The notes beneath the pieces are model-generated. The model ran no database searches, was not told the DNA's origin, and worked only from the letters and a program-made list of their open reading frames with translations. The position numbers were made by a program, and so were the translations under genes. From an uncultured Paracoccaceae bacterium (GTDB lineage: Bacteria > Pseudomonadota > Alphaproteobacteria > Rhodobacterales > Rhodobacteraceae), in the NCBI GenBank assembly GCA_947499715.1, contig CANMPL010000009.1, positions 1 through 64,000 of the forward strand: a stretch of DNA of 64,000 bases, in the 5' to 3' direction. Within the stretch, counting starts at the first letter, position 1. Each line of letters begins with the position of its first letter. Below are positions 60,781-64,000 of this stretch, in pieces.

Positions 60781-61389
60781 CTACCACATGGTTTTTGCGG
60801 CCCGCCCCGGCCATTCCGCGTCATAGGCCGCGCCGTCAAACCCTGCTTCGACCTCTGCCAGCATGTCACCGACCGTCGGGAGACCTTCGGACATGTCGCC
60901 CGCCGTCCAGATCCCTGACCGCATCACCGCGCGGGCGCATTGGCTGTAAACCTCGGCAATATGCACCACGATCACCGACCGGGGTTTTCGCCCCTTGTCG
61001 CTAAACCGGCCCAGCAGATCATCCGCAACCGATACCTCTGCCCGGCCATTGACGCGCATCACGTTGTTGGATCCCGGCACCATGAACATCAGGCTTACCC
61101 GCCCATCCGTCACGATATTACGCAATGAATCCATACGGTTATTCCCGCGCCAATCGGGTAACAGCAGGGTGCGGGCATCCAATTCCTGCACCAAGGATCC
61201 GTCATCCCCGCGGGGACTTCCGTCGGTCCCATCCGGCCCGACCGTGGTCAAGACGCAAAACCGGCTGCGCAGGATCCAGTGGCGATAGGCCGGTGTCAGA
61301 TGGTCGGTGACCTTGATCAGCGATGCCTTGCCCGGCGTGCCATAGAGCGCCTCGAGCGCTGCGATATCGGTGATCACATCAGCCATCAA
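60781..61389 (-). CDS. Pyridoxamine-phosphate-oxidase-fold flavoprotein
   Basis: 202 aa split-barrel FMN-binding protein. RFCVLTTVGPDGTDGSPRGD and LLLPDWRGNNRMDSLRNIV are typical of the MSMEG_1061/general-stress group, not of true PdxH. It likely binds FMN or F420 as a reductase; substrate unknown. Two adjacent start ATGs (61389 and 61386). It overlaps the plsC stop by 8-11 bases, so it belongs to the ftsE-ftsX-plsC unit. Confidence 0.82.
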   Translation of the reverse strand: MMADVITDIAALEALYGTPGKASLIKVTDHLTPAYRHWILRSRFCVLTTVGPDGTDGSPRGDDGSLVQELDARTLLLPDWRGNNRMDSLRNIVTDGRVSLMFMVPGSNNVMRVNGRAEVSVADDLLGRFSDKGRKPRSVIVVHIAEVYSQCARAVMRSGIWTAGDMSEGLPTVGDMLAEVEAGFDGAAYDAEWPGRAAKTMW

Positions 61390-62107
61390 ACCCCGCCTCT
61401 TTGTTCAACCGGTCAGAATGGCCTTCGATGTCAGTTTCCAACCGCTGCATGAACGCCGCGCTATCAAGACCCGGCGCAATCGGCGGCAAAAATTCTACGA
61501 CTGCATTGCCCGGTTTGCGGTAAACGCCGCGCTTGGGCCAGAAGACACCGATGTTGGTCGCCACCGGCACGCAAGGTTGTTCAAGCTGACCATATAGCGC
61601 CGCCGTCCCGACCTTATACTGCGCCTTGACCCCCGGCCCGACGCGCGTGCCCTGAGGGTAAATAATCAACTGACCGCCGCTGACCTTGCCCGATTTGACG
61701 TCCGAGAGCATCCGCTTGATCGCCGCGCCGCGCTTGCCACGATCCACCGGGATGCACCCGATACGCAACCCGAACCACCCCAGAATGGGCGCGTATTTGA
61801 GGATGCTTTTCATGATGAACTTGCCGCGCGGCACCGCACCGTAAATCACGATAACATCCAGAAAAGACTGGTGTTTTGCGGCAACCATCACCTCGTCCGT
61901 GGGCGGCGTGCCGCGCACTTCGGTCTTTAGCCCGATCATCCAGCCCGCCATCCAGCGCACGATCACGCAGTAGCGATGGCAGGCGGCCACGGCCCCCTCT
62001 GCCGACCAGATGGCCCATGGCAGATACAGCACCCCGACCACCAGCATCATCACATACATCATCGCATTGAAGACAAGCGAGCGGAGCCATTGGATTGCAT
62101 ACATCAT
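61379..62107 (-). CDS. plsC: 1-acyl-sn-glycerol-3-phosphate acyltransferase
   Basis: 242 aa. Catalytic HxxxxD motif as HQSFLD (79-84), the acceptor-binding YPQGTR (usual FPEGTR with Glu to Gln), and PVDRGKRGAAIKRM. N-terminal membrane helix. It makes phosphatidic acid from lyso-PA. Start by ATGA overlap with ftsX. Overlap with the downstream flavin gene is noted there. Confidence 0.9.
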   Translation of the reverse strand: MMYAIQWLRSLVFNAMMYVMMLVVGVLYLPWAIWSAEGAVAACHRYCVIVRWMAGWMIGLKTEVRGTPPTDEVMVAAKHQSFLDVIVIYGAVPRGKFIMKSILKYAPILGWFGLRIGCIPVDRGKRGAAIKRMLSDVKSGKVSGGQLIIYPQGTRVGPGVKAQYKVGTAALYGQLEQPCVPVATNIGVFWPKRGVYRKPGNAVVEFLPPIAPGLDSAAFMQRLETDIEGHSDRLNKEAGFDG

Positions 62108-63009
62108 GATTGTTCTTTCAAGGTGCGCAGAGCAGCCGCGCGGGTGGCGAAAAAGGCAACGATTGCAGCCAGTGGCGGCAGGCAAAGCGGCCAGATCCAG
62201 CCAAGCCCACGGAAGCCCACATCGGTCAGAAATCCGCCAACGTCATTGCCGTTTGGCAACAGCGCCACGGCGATCATGCCCAGAAAGGTCCCGCCCAAAG
62301 CGCCCAGAAACGCGCGGCTGGTAAAGCGGCGCACAAAGGCCCGCGCGATATAGGCGTCCTCTGCCCCGACAAGGCGCATCACCCGGATGACTTGTGCATT
62401 TGCCGCCAGTGCCGATTGCGCCGCAAGCGTGATCATCGCCGCCGTTGCCGCCCCGATCAGCAGGATCGCGAACCACCCCAATGACCGCAGCCGCCCGGCG
62501 GCTGTGACCAAGGGCTCGCGCCAGCGGGTATGGTCATCCAGCACAGCGCCCGGCACCTCTGCCAGCAGGCGCGCGCGCAGACCGGCGGAATCGTAGCCGC
62601 CACCTTCTTCAATAATTTCAATAAGTTGCGGGATTGGCAGCGATTCAATCGGCAGGTCAGGGCCAAACCACGGTTCCAGTAAGCTGCGTTGTTCATCCGC
62701 CGTCAGCGCCCGCGCGGCAGCCACGCCGGGGGTGGTTTCAAGCACGTTGATAGCCGCCTGCACCTGTGCGGCGGCCTGATCGGCGGGGGCGGAAATGCGC
62801 AAGGTCGAAGTCCGCGCAAGCTCTTCCGACCAGCGATCCGCCAGCCGCCCTGTCGCCATCGACAGCGCCAGCGCGAACACCGCCAGAAACGCCATCGCGG
62901 CGGCGGTAAAGACGGTCAGACGCGCGGTAAAGCCCGTGGGCGGGACGGCCCGGTCGGCCTTTGGGTCGCCCATCACAAAGGCGATTACGCGGGCGGCGCT
63001 CAAGGTCAT
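62104..63009 (-). CDS. ftsX: Cell-division protein FtsX
   Basis: 301 aa with four membrane helices: one near residues 30-50, a large periplasmic loop (about 52-170), and three towards the C-terminus. The QVIRVMRLVGAEDAYIARAFVRRF segment is the coupling region seen in FtsX. With FtsE it forms an ABC-type complex that activates peptidoglycan hydrolases at the septum through a periplasmic amidase activator. ATGA overlaps both sides. Confidence 0.9.
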   Translation of the reverse strand: MTLSAARVIAFVMGDPKADRAVPPTGFTARLTVFTAAAMAFLAVFALALSMATGRLADRWSEELARTSTLRISAPADQAAAQVQAAINVLETTPGVAAARALTADEQRSLLEPWFGPDLPIESLPIPQLIEIIEEGGGYDSAGLRARLLAEVPGAVLDDHTRWREPLVTAAGRLRSLGWFAILLIGAATAAMITLAAQSALAANAQVIRVMRLVGAEDAYIARAFVRRFTSRAFLGALGGTFLGMIAVALLPNGNDVGGFLTDVGFRGLGWIWPLCLPPLAAIVAFFATRAAALRTLKEQS

Positions 63010-63680
63010 AGCTCTGCCCCCGCAAGCTGTAGTTTTCGGTCGGTCAGGCGCAGAACACGGGCGCTGACCTGATTTTTGGCGGTGCGGATCAGGTTCAGAT
63101 CATGGGTCGCGATCAGCACGGTCTTGCCCATCTTATTGAGCTCGATCAGCAGGGTCAGCAGGCGCTGTGACATCTCCCAATCGACATTGCCGGTGGGTTC
63201 ATCGGCGATAATGACGTCCGGTGACATGATGACGGCGCGGGCCAGGGCCGCACGCTGGCGTTCACCACCCGACAGTTGCGGCGGGGTCTGGCCCGCCTGC
63301 GATTTGAGGCCGACCCAGGACAACAGGTCATCAAGATTGCCATCGGCCTCGGCCTCGCGGCCCGCGACCTTCAGCGGCAGGGCGATGTTTTCGGCCACCG
63401 GCAGGTGGTCAAGGAACTGGCAATCCTGATGCACAACACCGATCCGCCGCCGCATCATCGCAACGCCGTCGCGTTCCAGCGATCTGGCGTCTTCGCCAAA
63501 CAGCCGGACTTGCCCCGCCGTGGCAAGCAGCTCTCCGTAGCATAATTTCAGCAGCGTGGTCTTGCCCGCGCCCGACGGGCCGGTCAGGAAATGAAAGGAT
63601 CCCGGTGCCAGCGAAAGGTTAAGCTGCGCAAAAAGCTCTGCCCCGCCATAGCTATAGGCCACGTCCTCAAGCTCGATCAC
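63006..63680 (-). CDS. ftsE: Cell-division ATP-binding protein FtsE
   Basis: 224 aa with a GTG start (GTGATCGAGCTT), the only start that gives the usual FtsE N-terminus. Walker A GPSGAGKT (34-41), signature LSGGERQRAALARA, Walker B VIIADEPTGNVD and IATHDLNLI. ATPase partner of FtsX. A longer in-frame reading upstream has no homology and runs into the divergent zinc-ribbon gene. Confidence 0.93.
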   Translation of the reverse strand: MIELEDVAYSYGGAELFAQLNLSLAPGSFHFLTGPSGAGKTTLLKLCYGELLATAGQVRLFGEDARSLERDGVAMMRRRIGVVHQDCQFLDHLPVAENIALPLKVAGREAEADGNLDDLLSWVGLKSQAGQTPPQLSGGERQRAALARAVIMSPDVIIADEPTGNVDWEMSQRLLTLLIELNKMGKTVLIATHDLNLIRTAKNQVSARVLRLTDRKLQLAGAEL

Positions 63681-63849
63681 TGTGAAATCCCCGCCATTAC
63701 CCGCCCGTTTTGCCCAAATCTGCAACAGGTTACAATCATATCGCAGGCAGAGAGTGCGCAAATCCTTTCCGTTCGGCTGGGAGATTGTTAACAAATGCAA
63801 AACAATGCCCTGTAATCGGTTAAGTTCGCAGGGTTTGAGGACGGATAAA
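63681..63849. promoter_or_regulatory. Divergent promoter region ftsE / zinc-ribbon gene
   Basis: 169 bases between divergent genes, AT-rich from about 63780 to 63815 (GATTGTTAACAAATGCAAAA). TTGTTAAC followed by CCTGTAATC could be -35/-10-like elements, but the match is weak. GAGG lies 9 bases before the ATG at 63850. Confidence 0.4.
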
Positions 63850-64000
63850 ATGCGACTGATTTGCCCCAACTGCGGTGCACAGTACGAGGTTTCGGACGAC
63901 GTTATCCCCACACAGGGTCGCGACGTTCAGTGTTCGAATTGCGGCCACACATGGTTTGAAAGCCCCGGCGCATCTGCGGCGGCAGAGGAAGACTTTGTCG
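63850..64000 (+). CDS. Zinc-ribbon (MJ0042-type) protein, N-terminal part (cut by window edge)
   Basis: The first 50 codons are visible and the gene continues past the right edge. MRLICPNCGAQYEVSDDVIP and VQCSNCGHTWFE give the CxxC...CxxC zinc ribbon with the aromatic Trp-Phe ending of the MJ0042/zinc_ribbon_5 family. In alphaproteobacteria these domains head proteins with a disordered middle and a C-terminal membrane or DUF3426-like part. It is divergent from ftsE. Confidence 0.85.
   Translation, partial: MRLICPNCGAQYEVSDDVIPTQGRDVQCSNCGHTWFESPGASAAAEEDFV

Overview
The window is a 64 kb chromosomal segment from an alphaproteobacterium of the Rhodobacterales (Roseobacter/Rhodobacter group). 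The evidence is the high-GC coding style, a malyl-CoA lyase of the ethylmalonyl-CoA pathway type, a SitABCD manganese importer behind Mur-like boxes, a TrcR-type cell-cycle regulator, and the scattered arrangement of the cobalamin genes. The genus cannot be fixed from sequence reading alone. I see no tRNA, rRNA, CRISPR array, phage or insertion sequence. Nearly all of the window is intact, densely packed coding sequence with many 4-base ATGA/TTGA start-stop overlaps.

Layout. 1-3431: minus-strand str operon (rpsL, rpsG, fusA, start of tuf) with paired palindromic elements between genes. 3.7-7.4 kb: EamA permease, fatty acid desaturase, trcR, RNase T2. 7.4-11 kb: sitABCD metal importer with two operator-like boxes. 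11-14.8 kb: VOC protein, aldo/keto reductase, fmt and three tandem peptide deformylase genes, the last with altered active-site motifs. 14.9-17 kb: MalY/PatB-type lyase, L,D-transpeptidase, one hypothetical. 17-23.9 kb: minus-strand cobalamin operon (small membrane protein, cbiX, cobH, cobL, cobI, cbiG-cobJ fusion, cobM) behind a structured leader. 24-25.4 kb: GST and a lone receiver protein. 25.5-27.8 kb: DUF1636, cobC, cobD/cbiB. 27.8-33.4 kb: MltB, ParB-like protein, secreted protein, smc. 33.7-42.6 kb: cobalamin riboswitch followed by hupE, cobW, a GNAT gene, cobN, two tiny paralogous ORFs on the other strand, cobO, a YrbL-like gene and two Lin0512-family genes. 42.6-49.7 kb: TPP enzyme, FMN reductase, VOC protein, dehydratase, GH114 protein, and the two halves of MnmC as separate divergent genes, then a DMT permease. 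49.7-57 kb: Slt, dapA, a 58-aa protein, a phospholipase-A2-like secreted protein, ycaQ, ion channel, smpB, Gly-rich protein, sseA. 57-64 kb: structured intergenic region, aromatic aminotransferase, mcl1, accA, a flavin protein, plsC, ftsX, ftsE, and the start of a zinc-ribbon protein.

How it works together. The main theme is vitamin B12: corrin-ring methyltransferases and mutase (CobI, J, L, M, H), cobalt handling (HupE, CobW, CbiX, CobN), adenosylation (CobO) and the aminopropanol arm (CobC, CobD). Cobalt uptake and insertion are under a cobalamin riboswitch. Several His-rich stretches (CbiX tail, CobW loop) fit cobalt buffering. Both a CbiX-type chelatase and the large aerobic-type CobN are present.

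The most unusual features are dispersed repeats. One family (core GGCCAAAAATATCCC) sits after stop codons or just before start codons and has one copy translated in frame inside cobN. A second module carries a hairpin whose stem changes by compensatory substitution between copies. A third type (hairpin, CTAC...GTAG, hairpin) separates genes of the str operon. Two adjacent 22-23 codon ORFs beside cobN encode similar hydrophobic peptides and look like an undescribed microprotein family.
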